Shown here: positions 32,210 to 38,698 of the stretch, piece after piece
Numbering within the stretch: position 1 is the stretch's first letter
Layout of the letters: each line of letters starts with the position of its first letter
Source: a virus
Virus record (IMG/VR): IMGVR_UViG_3300049216_000331
Coordinates: 1 to 46,492 of that record
DNA length: 46,492 nucleotides
Direction: 5' to 3' (one strand)
Program-made: the position numbers and the translations under genes
Notes under the pieces: generated by a model
The model's database searches: none
The model's input: the letters and a program-made list of their open reading frames with translations, nothing else
Told to the model about the DNA's origin: nothing

Positions 32210-33055
32210 ATGCCGTTCAAACTTGATTCCGCCCGTTGGGCCGAGATCGAATCGCTGCCCCTGCCGACCGGCGTCGGCGATACCGAGAGCGGGCTCTGCG
32301 CCGTCGCGCGCATCGTGTACGCCTGCACCGGCAACGTCTCGGATGCAGCCGCCGCCGATTGCATCGCGCCCACCGTGCGTAGCTATCTCATCACGCTCAA
32401 CGATGCGCTACCGCCCGAACTGCGCGCGCGCCTCGGATCGCTCGCGCTCGCCGAACGCGTGCTCGCCGCCGATACCTCGCTTGAAAGCGAACGACGCCGC
32501 GCGTTCATGTGCGCGGATGCTGCGGTGCGCACGTTCGCGGTCGTCGCGCTGCGATCGGCCAAGCTCGACGCCGAAGCGGACAAACTGGCGAGCCTCCCTC
32601 CGATCGTTGACGAACAATCCGCCGCCGACGCCGCCTACGCCGCCGACGCCGCCGACGCCGCCTACGCCGCCGACGCCGCCGACGCCGCCTACGCCGCCTA
32701 CGCCGCCGCCGACGCCGCCGCCTACGCCAACGCCGCCGACGCCGCCGCCGCCCGCGCCGCCGCCAACGCCGCCGCCAACACCGCCTACGCCGCCTACGCC
32801 GCCGACGCCGCCGCCGACGCCGCCCGCGCCGCCCGCGCCGCCCGCGCCGACGCCGCCGCCCGCGCCTACGCCGCCTACGCCGCCGACGCCGCCGACGCCG
32901 ACGCCGCCGACGCCGCCCGCGCCGCCGCCAACGCCGCCGCCAACACCGCCTACGCCGCCCGCGCCGACGCCGCCCGCGCCGCCGAAGGCTCTCATGAGCG
33001 CGCGCTCCTAGCATGGGCACCTGCGTTCGCGCTGCTCGACGCGTTGCTCGCATGA
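32210..33055 (+). CDS. Ala-rich repeat protein
   Basis: 281 residues. The N-terminal ~140 residues form a helical domain (LCAVARIVYACTGNVSDAAA, then LITLNDALPPELRARLGSLA), of a type seen in phage proteins that continue into (Y/D)AA-rich repeats. From about residue 139 to 268 it is a low-complexity repeat of Ala with Asp, Tyr, Arg and Asn (ADAAYAADAADAAYAA...), then a short helical end. The GAGGT at 32199-32203 serves as ribosome-binding site. Function unknown; the first gene of the early operon after the promoter. Confidence 0.75.
   Translation: MPFKLDSARWAEIESLPLPTGVGDTESGLCAVARIVYACTGNVSDAAAADCIAPTVRSYLITLNDALPPELRARLGSLALAERVLAADTSLESERRRAFMCADAAVRTFAVVALRSAKLDAEADKLASLPPIVDEQSAADAAYAADAADAAYAADAADAAYAAYAAADAAAYANAADAAAARAAANAAANTAYAAYAADAAADAARAARAARADAAARAYAAYAADAADADAADAARAAANAAANTAYAARADAARAAEGSHERALLAWAPAFALLDALLA
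32622..32988 (+). repeat. GCC-based triplet-like repeat region inside the Ala-rich gene
   Basis: The coding sequence consists of GCC codons alternating with GAC, TAC, CGC and AAC, so it appears as an imperfect (GCCGCCGAC/TAC)n repeat for about 365 bases. Such repeats can expand or contract by slippage, and frame-2 reading gives a long Pro/Thr shadow ORF. Confidence 0.85.
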
Positions 33056-33073
33056 TCGGCGCGCGCTCCTCGC

Positions 33074-33101
33074 AGGCGCCGCTCACGTGAGGCGCCTTTT
33101 T
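33074..33101 (+). terminator. intrinsic terminator after the Ala-rich gene
   Basis: AGGCGCC (33074-33080), 10-nt loop containing TCACGTGA, GGCGCCT (33091-33097), then TTTT. A 7-bp GC-rich stem followed by a T-run. The candidate GTG start of the next membrane-protein gene lies in the loop, so the hairpin would also hide that start. Confidence 0.75.
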
Positions 33102-33293
33102 GGTCTCGGTCTCGCAGCCGGTCTCCCGACCGGCTTTCCCCTCGCGCTCGCACTCAGCGATGGATCCCCGTGGGCGCCGTTCGTCCTCGCCTGCGTGTTC
33201 GGCGCGCTCGCTCTCGCCGCACTCGCCTGCCTCACATCCCCAGAAACGCGCGTCCCGGGGCCAGGAACGCGCGGTAGGAGCTCTCGCCGATGA
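33087..33293 (+). CDS. small membrane protein
   Basis: 68 residues (GTG start in the terminator loop). Two hydrophobic helices: FGLGLAAGLPTGFPLALAL and WAPFVLACVFGALALAALAC, then a basic tail. Its stop overlaps the ATG of the next gene, which supports the reading frame, but the odd start makes the N-terminus uncertain. Function unknown. Confidence 0.5.
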   Translation: MRRLFGLGLAAGLPTGFPLALALSDGSPWAPFVLACVFGALALAALACLTSPETRVPGPGTRGRSSRR

Positions 33294-33532
33294 ATCTACC
33301 GTCCTGGCTACGCGACCCCGCTGCGCCGACGCTCTCGCTCACGCAAGAGCAACGTCGCGCTTTCTCGCGCCCGCCGATCGCTTGGCACGAACATCCCGCG
33401 TGGACGATCTTTGCCCACCGCCATCCCGAGTTCGCCCGCGTCTCGCCTCCCCGGCCGATCACGCCTCGACGTATCGTTCGAGCGATGCGTTCGCGCCTCG
33501 TTTTCGCCTCGATTGCGGAACCAAAAGACTAG
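33290..33532 (+). CDS. small hypothetical protein
   Basis: 80 residues beginning MNLPSWLRDPAAPTLSLTQE, basic and Pro-rich, with HEHPAWTIFAHRHPEFARVS rich in His. ATGA overlap with the upstream membrane-protein gene. Followed by a 190-base control region. Not recognised. Confidence 0.55.
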   Translation: MNLPSWLRDPAAPTLSLTQEQRRAFSRPPIAWHEHPAWTIFAHRHPEFARVSPPRPITPRRIVRAMRSRLVFASIAEPKD

Positions 33533-33691
33533 GGTGGTTCCCAGGGGTTATATAAGGGGTTGGGAACGGGCGGAACCACCTCTCAAAAACCACTCACCAG
33601 ACCCACTAGGACCAATTCTTACCTGCTCTAGGGGCGTTCCTCACACCCCGTTCCCGGGCGCTCTCAAAAAATGAGGTCGGGAACGGGGTGT
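33533..33691 (+). promoter_or_regulatory. palindromic GGTTCC/GGAACC control region
   Basis: Perfect inverted repeats: GGTGGTTCC (33533-33541) with GGAACCACC (33572-33580), enclosing the palindrome TTATATAA (33548-33555) with GGGG on both sides; then ACACCCCGTTCCCG (33643-33656) with CGGGAACGGGGTGT (33678-33691), a 14-bp stem with 21-nt loop; and GGGAAC-5-GTTCCC at 33679-33695. Candidate operators for a dimeric regulator and/or an attenuator before the gene at 33725. Confidence 0.6.
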
Positions 33692-33724
33692 TCCCGCTCT
33701 TATTTCTCGAAGGGAACCGGCATC

Positions 33725-34081
33725 ATGGCAACCGAACTGACCCCCCAAGAGGCTTTGCTTTGCCCGCAGTGCGGGCATCACGTCGCCTCGATCGCAATCG
33801 CCCGCCGCAAGCGCGAACCGCGCCCGGCAACGCCCGCCGACGATCCGCGCCGCGCGCGCGTCGCCGAGCTCCTCGCCGCCGATCCCAACATGCCCGCAAG
33901 CGCCATTTGCACGGCCGTAGGCGGGCGCAAGAGCGCCGTGCTCAAGATCGTGCGCGAACTGCGCGTCGAGCCGCCTGCGCCCCCGCGCGAGCCCGAAACG
34001 ATCGTTTTCGAGGATGTCGCCTGGCCCGATGGGTTCGAATGGGCGTTCGCGGCGGGCGCCGCAGACGGCGTGCCCGGGTGA
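33725..34081 (+). CDS. zinc-ribbon plus HTH regulatory-type protein
   Basis: 118 residues from ATG 33725. CPQCGHH at residues 13-19 is a half zinc knuckle. Residues about 41-82 (DDPRRARVAELLAADPNMPA, then SAICTAVGGRKSAVLKIVRE) form a small helix-turn-helix that closely matches the C-terminal 44 residues of the prim-pol/helicase. The acidic C-terminus includes ETIVFEDVAWPDGFEW. Placed directly after palindromic sites, it is the best candidate for an early-operon regulator or a partner of the helicase. Confidence 0.65.
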   Translation: MATELTPQEALLCPQCGHHVASIAIARRKREPRPATPADDPRRARVAELLAADPNMPASAICTAVGGRKSAVLKIVRELRVEPPAPPREPETIVFEDVAWPDGFEWAFAAGAADGVPG

Positions 34082-34362
34082 GTCTCAACGATCCCGCGCG
34101 CGCCGATCGCTGCGCGCTTCCCCTACGCGTCCCGTTCTGGAGCAAGGGGCACGCGCGCAGCCGTCGGAGCGTGTGCCGGGGGAGCAGCGCGTACCTCTGC
34201 GATCTGTGCTCGCGCCCCGTTTGCGGAACGCACTCGCGCTCAGTCGCGCCGAACCACCGAACGGCGTGCGACGACTGCATCGACGAGCTCATGCGCGAAC
34301 GGTTCCGACAGGCCGGAACGGGGGGTTCCGACTTGGGGGAACCGGGTAGGAATAGGCCATAA
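34078..34362 (+). CDS. B-box-like zinc-binding protein
   Basis: 94 residues from GTG 34078 (GTGA overlap). CRGSSAYLCDLCSRPVCGTH, then SRSVAPNHRTACDDC, has C-x7-C-x2-C...C-x2-H...H...C-x2-C spacing, resembling a zinc-binding B-box/AN1-type cluster. The C-terminus is basic and the last codons lie in a GGTTCC-rich stretch. Function unknown. Confidence 0.6.
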   Translation: MSLNDPARADRCALPLRVPFWSKGHARSRRSVCRGSSAYLCDLCSRPVCGTHSRSVAPNHRTACDDCIDELMRERFRQAGTGGSDLGEPGRNRP

Positions 34363-34393
34363 CGTCAAAGGTTTGCGCCGATCGGGCTAGGGC

Positions 34394-34422
34394 TTGACGG
34401 CCGCGGCCCGAGTCGCTATTCT
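34394..34422 (+). promoter_or_regulatory. promoter of the leader RNA / prim-pol operon
   Basis: TTGACG at 34394-34399, exactly 17 bases, TATTCT at 34417-34422. Transcription would begin about 34429-34431, at the GGGACGAC that forms the closing stem of the leader RNA. Inverted repeat GTCCC-T-GGGAC covers 34425-34435, which could act as an operator. Confidence 0.65.
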
Positions 34423-34430
34423 GGGTCCCT

Positions 34431-34590
34431 GGGACGACTAACGCGAAGTCGCGAGCGCGTGAGCCGCCCGGCAGTTGTGGACGCAACCGGCGTCCTTACC
34501 ACAACGGGATTCCGGCAGCGTCATCGACGGTCGTCCCTGCGAAATTGGGAGCTCCTCGAGCCACGCTTTCGGCTCGAGGAGTTTTTCTTT
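34431..34590 (+). ncRNA. structured leader RNA or small RNA
   Basis: A perfect 8-bp closing helix pairs GGGACGAC (34431-34438) with GTCGTCCC (34530-34537). Inside it: GUUGUGG (34474-34480) with CCACAAC (34499-34505), extended by ACGC/GCGU with a CCUUA bulge; CGUC-AUC-GACG (34519-34529); CGCG-AAGU-CGCG (34442-34453). A 14-base spacer then leads to a strong terminator. No family recognised. With a promoter immediately upstream, this is either a terminated small RNA or an attenuating leader of the prim-pol/helicase gene. Confidence 0.65.
34552..34590 (+). terminator. intrinsic terminator overlapping the prim-pol ribosome-binding site
   Basis: CTCCTCGAGCC (34552-34562), loop ACGCTTTC, GGCTCGAGGAG (34571-34581), then TTTTTCTTT. 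An 11-bp perfect stem. The 3' arm contains GAGGAG, the Shine-Dalgarno of the GTG start at 34592, so the hairpin both ends transcription and hides the ribosome-binding site. Confidence 0.9.
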
Positions 34591-34591
34591 G

Positions 34592-36454
34592 GTGGCGGAT
34601 CCGCTCACATCAAACCCCCGTTTGGAAGCGGCACTCGCGTACGCCGCGAGCGGGTTTGCTATTTTCCCGACCCACGACGTTCTCGGCGGCGCGTGCTCCT
34701 GCGGTCAGGTGTGCCCGAGCCCCGGCAAGCACCCGCGCACGCGCAACGGGTTCAAAGACTCGACGACGGACACGGGCACGATCGCGTCGTGGTGGCGCAC
34801 GTGGCCGAGCGCGAACGTCGCGATCGACTGCGGGAAGAGCGGCATCGTCGTTGTCGATGTCGACGTGAAGAAGAGCGCCAACGGCAAGACATCGCTCGAA
34901 TGGCTGCGCCAAAACGATCCGGCCGCGTTCGATAGCACCTTGCTCATCGCGACGCCCTCGGGCGGTTATCACTACGTGTTCCGCGGCGCGATCAAGAGCG
35001 GACAGGGCACGCTCGGTGAGGGCGTCGATGTCCGCTCGATCGACGGCTACGTGCTCGCCCCGCCCTCGATCGCCTTCGGCGCATACGACGAGAACCGACT
35101 TCCGGTTTCGGGCTCGCAGCGACCCTACGAGGTCATCCGACCCGCCCCGATCGTCCCGTTTCCGCAGCACCTTGCGCCGCGCGCGCGTCCCGACACGATC
35201 GAGTTCGGATCGCGCGAGTTCGCCGGTCCCGAACGCGACGGCATCCCCTACGGCGAGCATCGCCAATCGCTGCTTTGGTTCGGATGGCATTTGCGATCGG
35301 TGCAAGGGCTTTCGGTCGAGGCGGGCCTTCCGATCATGCGCGCGTATCTCGCGGCGCTCGACGACTACAATCCCGCAAACCCGTTCTCCGATCGCGATCT
35401 GCGTGGCATGCTCGCGAACGTCAAACCGAACATCGCCGCAGCTCCGCCGCCGGGTCCAGTTACGCTCTTCGATGCGATCGAGTCAGCGCACACGGTGATC
35501 GCGAACGCACCGCAGCCGCGGCAAGCGATCATCTCGGGGCTCATGATCCAAGGCGAGCTCCACGTCATTTATGGGACTGACGGAGTGGGCAAGACGACCA
35601 TCGCTGCCTACGAAGTTGCGCTCGTCACGCGGCAGGGCCGCGACGTACTCGCGTTTGTAAGCGAAGATCAACCACGCGACTTCGCGATCAAAGTATGGCA
35701 CTCCGGCGGCGACATATCGCGGCTGCACCTCTACAACGCGGGCCGATCGCTGCGCGAGTTCCTCTTGCCGAAGTGCAAAGTCGACCTCGAGCAGATGCTC
35801 GCCGCACGACCCTACGGGTGCGTCTACTTCGATTCGATCGGCGATATGAAGTCGACCGACATTCGCACGAACGCTGCCGACGAGGCGCGGCAGATGTACG
35901 GCCCGCTCTCATCACTCGCGCAGCAGTACAACACCGCGATCGTCGTCACCGCGCACACAAACGCGCGCGACGTGCTCGAGGGAGCGCGTCAGATTCGCGC
36001 CAAGGCGCGCGTCGTTGCGCGCGTCGAGCGTCCCAAACAAGAAGTCGAAATGACCGACGACACGATCTCGTTTGGCGGCAGCGAACACGATCCGATGTGG
36101 TGCGCGCACGTCACAACCGAGAAGTTTTCACGCGGCGTGCCGGGGATGCGGCACGCCTTCTTTTTCGAGTCGCGCCCCTCGATGGATCCTTACACCGGCA
36201 AAGCCGATGTCGAGTTTGATCCGAACGGCGTCGCGCAGCCGAAGATGCTCTACGTCGCGACTTGGCACGAACAAATGGAGCCGGTCTCGACCGGAAAGCT
36301 CCCGTCGAGCGCGCCCGTGCGCACGGACATCGAGGCGAAGATCGCCGATATGCTGCGCGCGAACCCCGCCCTCTCCGCCTCGCAAATCTACGCGCAGATC
36401 GGGGGGCGCAAGACCGACGTGCTCTCGATCGTCAAGAAGCTCAAGGCGACGTAG
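34592..36454 (+). CDS. bifunctional primase-polymerase / RepA-type helicase
   Basis: 620 residues from GTG 34592, supported by GAGGAG 10 bases upstream; the frame is open 39 codons further but crosses the terminator. Prim-pol domain: CSCGQVC zinc motif (residues 35-41), DVD metal motif (89-91), TPSGGYH (121-127). Helicase/AAA domain: Walker A YGTDGVGKTT (327-336), Walker B VYFDSIGD, VVTAHTN sensor. The C-terminal 44 residues form an HTH module shared with the 33725 gene. It probably starts replication by priming and unwinding at the origin. Control is through the leader and terminator upstream. Confidence 0.88.
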   Translation: MADPLTSNPRLEAALAYAASGFAIFPTHDVLGGACSCGQVCPSPGKHPRTRNGFKDSTTDTGTIASWWRTWPSANVAIDCGKSGIVVVDVDVKKSANGKTSLEWLRQNDPAAFDSTLLIATPSGGYHYVFRGAIKSGQGTLGEGVDVRSIDGYVLAPPSIAFGAYDENRLPVSGSQRPYEVIRPAPIVPFPQHLAPRARPDTIEFGSREFAGPERDGIPYGEHRQSLLWFGWHLRSVQGLSVEAGLPIMRAYLAALDDYNPANPFSDRDLRGMLANVKPNIAAAPPPGPVTLFDAIESAHTVIANAPQPRQAIISGLMIQGELHVIYGTDGVGKTTIAAYEVALVTRQGRDVLAFVSEDQPRDFAIKVWHSGGDISRLHLYNAGRSLREFLLPKCKVDLEQMLAARPYGCVYFDSIGDMKSTDIRTNAADEARQMYGPLSSLAQQYNTAIVVTAHTNARDVLEGARQIRAKARVVARVERPKQEVEMTDDTISFGGSEHDPMWCAHVTTEKFSRGVPGMRHAFFFESRPSMDPYTGKADVEFDPNGVAQPKMLYVATWHEQMEPVSTGKLPSSAPVRTDIEAKIADMLRANPALSASQIYAQIGGRKTDVLSIVKKLKAT

Positions 36455-36455
36455 C

Positions 36456-36911
36456 ATGGGCGTTATTTTGCCGATGGACGCGGGCGCGCGTTTTCCGTTT
36501 GAGGATCGACCGCCGGTAGCCCAGACGCCCTCTGTCTCTGAGCACGAAACATCGTTCGCGCCATATCATTCGCAAGACGCAACCAACAGCTACGATACGC
36601 ATTTCCTGCGCCAGCTCAATTCCGGTCTCGCAAACGTAGCCGTTACCCCCACCAGCCAAGACGGGCACGACTACGCGGGATTCATCGCGTACGCGTTCGG
36701 CCAAGAGAACCTCGTTCGCGAGCTCGGTTTCCGTGCGCCGACGCAGGCCGATGTACTTGTCGCGCTTCGCGAAGCCCGTCCGTTCGCGACTCCAAGCACC
36801 TATCCGATTGACCCTGACCGGCTAATTTTTGGCGCGCGCTGCGTGACAACGGTGGCCTTCGGGTTCATCCTATGGCATTTCTTGATCCCGATGCTGCATG
36901 TTGTCCGCTGA
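36456..36911 (+). CDS. hypothetical protein with C-terminal membrane helix
   Basis: 151 residues beginning MGVILPMDAGARFPFEDRPP. Low-complexity N-terminal half, a helical domain (IAYAFGQENLVRELGFRAPT, then QADVLVALREARPF), and a hydrophobic C-terminal segment (TTVAFGFILWHFLIPMLHVV) fitting a transmembrane helix. It overlaps the helicase gene by 14 bases. It could tether replication proteins to the membrane, which is speculation. Confidence 0.6.
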   Translation: MGVILPMDAGARFPFEDRPPVAQTPSVSEHETSFAPYHSQDATNSYDTHFLRQLNSGLANVAVTPTSQDGHDYAGFIAYAFGQENLVRELGFRAPTQADVLVALREARPFATPSTYPIDPDRLIFGARCVTTVAFGFILWHFLIPMLHVVR

Positions 36912-38472
36912 TCGTCCCTACCAAGCCGCCTACAACCAGAGCGATTGGGCCTTTGCACGCGGCTGCTACCTTGCGTGGGACCCGCGCACGGGCAAGTCTC
37001 GCGGTGAGGTCGGCGCGATCGTGCGACGACAGAACGAGATGGCCGTGAAGCGCACGCTCATCGTCGGCCCGCAGAAGCCGCTCTTGCTCGCGTGGGCGGA
37101 CGAGCTTGCCGCGGCGGGGCTCACGCACGTGCAGCTCGCCTCGGGTGAACTCGTCGACCGTGCAGCGACGATCCGCGCGCTACGCAAGCGCGACGATCCC
37201 CTTGTGGTGACGATCAACTTCGATGTGATCGACGATCACTTCGAGCCGATTCCCCACAACATCGCGATCGTAGGCGAAGAGTACCAATTCGGGGCGTTCA
37301 TCTTCCGCGGCGTTCCCTACGAGACGCTCGAGGCTGCGAAGATCGCACGCGAGATGAGCTCGGCGAAGCGCATCTCCGACTTGCTCCTCGCCTGGGGTCC
37401 CGAGGCGATCGTGATCGACGAGGCGCACCTCATCTCTTCGGCAAGCGCGACGCGATCGCGCGCGCTCCGGCGCTTGGCTCGCGGCGCGAAGTGCGTGCGG
37501 TTGCTCTCCGGTACGCCCGATCCGCAGCGCGCGCCGAGCTACTACGCGCAGTATGTCGTGCTCGACCCGCGCATCTTCGGGACGAGCAAGAACGCTTTTC
37601 TCGAGCGGTACTTCAAGATCAACCCGTTCGTTCACAGCCGCGTTGAGGGGATGAAGCCCGAGAACGAGACCGAGTTCTGGGCGAAGGTGTTCTCCGTCAT
37701 GCACCGCGTCAAGGCCGAGGACTACTTCGGCCCGCAGATTCCGAACGAGGTCACGCGCGATCTCCCCTGGCCCGAGCGCGCGGGCAAGCTCTACGCCGAC
37801 CTCGCGCGCGACTCGGTGATCGCCGAGGACGATCTTGCCGTGGACGGTACGCACCGCCTCACGAAGATGCTACGCGCCTCGCAGCTCTGTGCCGGGTTCC
37901 TCGAGGACGAGGTGAGCGGCGAGGTACGCTGGATCCACGACGCCAAAACGGAGGCGATCCTCGCCGACCTCTCCGAGCCGCTCGCGATGGGGCAACGCGT
38001 GGTGATCTCCTACACGTTCACGCAGGCCGGAGAACGGCTCCTCGCCGCGGTGCGCCGCGCGTACGGCAAGGCGTCGTGCGAGATCGTCAACGGCAACACG
38101 CCCGAGAATCGCGCGCTCGAGCTCCTGCGCCTCTTCGACGTGCGCGCGACGGACGAGACGCCCGTGCGAGTGCTCATCGTTCAGGAACAGGCGGGAGGCA
38201 CCGGCATCTCTCTTGCTCGCGCCCGTCATCTTTTTTTTCATTCGTGGTCGATGGATTCAGCGACGCACGACCAGATGCGCGCGCGAATCAAAGACCCCGC
38301 GCTCACTTCAAACTACACGTACTACCAGATGCGCGATAGTCACGACGGCTACGCGCGCGCGATCGTGCGTGACAAACTCGACGCATCCGTGATGGCAGCG
38401 CGCAAAGACGCGCTCTATGCCGCGATGCGCGGAACCCCCCTTACCGAGAGAGGACCCCTTCATCATGGCTAA
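36898..38472 (+). CDS. SF2 (SNF2/DEAH-type) helicase
   Basis: 524 residues. Motif I is PRTGKS (residues 29-34), motif II DEAH (174-177) in IVIDEAHLIS, motif III SGTPDPQ (204-210), and C-terminal motifs V/VI QAGGTGISLARA and DQMRARI. The spacing matches SF2 helicases of the SNF2 family found in phage replication modules. Role: ATP-driven DNA translocation or remodelling during replication or recombination. The stop overlaps the next gene. Confidence 0.88.
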   Translation: MLSADRPYQAAYNQSDWAFARGCYLAWDPRTGKSRGEVGAIVRRQNEMAVKRTLIVGPQKPLLLAWADELAAAGLTHVQLASGELVDRAATIRALRKRDDPLVVTINFDVIDDHFEPIPHNIAIVGEEYQFGAFIFRGVPYETLEAAKIAREMSSAKRISDLLLAWGPEAIVIDEAHLISSASATRSRALRRLARGAKCVRLLSGTPDPQRAPSYYAQYVVLDPRIFGTSKNAFLERYFKINPFVHSRVEGMKPENETEFWAKVFSVMHRVKAEDYFGPQIPNEVTRDLPWPERAGKLYADLARDSVIAEDDLAVDGTHRLTKMLRASQLCAGFLEDEVSGEVRWIHDAKTEAILADLSEPLAMGQRVVISYTFTQAGERLLAAVRRAYGKASCEIVNGNTPENRALELLRLFDVRATDETPVRVLIVQEQAGGTGISLARARHLFFHSWSMDSATHDQMRARIKDPALTSNYTYYQMRDSHDGYARAIVRDKLDASVMAARKDALYAAMRGTPLTERGPLHHG

Positions 38473-38698
38473 TCCCAACCTCACGTTCAACGAGCAACTC
38501 GCCAAGGATTTCGCCGAAGCGATCGACGGCAACAACCAGGTCAACGTCTACATCCCCGGCGCAACGCTCATCGGAGCGCCGATCGAGATCGACGACTACA
38601 AGCTCGTCATCGGCATTTCGGGCGGCATGCGCGGCGGCGTGACGCGTCACGTGATCGACATCGAAGCGGTCAACGCATACACGATCAACGCCCAATGA
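38465..38698 (+). CDS. small hypothetical protein
   Basis: 77 residues from ATG 38465. NQVNVYIPGATLIGAPIEID followed by DYKLVIGISGG is beta-rich with the V-x-G-x(n)-D/E spacing of small barrel folds; an Sm/SH3-like barrel is only a guess. Lies between helicase (8-base overlap) and UDG-polymerase (4-base overlap). Function unknown. Confidence 0.65.
   Translation: MANPNLTFNEQLAKDFAEAIDGNNQVNVYIPGATLIGAPIEIDDYKLVIGISGGMRGGVTRHVIDIEAVNAYTINAQ

Noticed and set aside
32118-33011. Pro/Thr-rich ORF over the Ala-repeat gene
   Set aside because: Frame-shifted reading of the GCC repeat; PPTPPT arises directly from the repeat unit.
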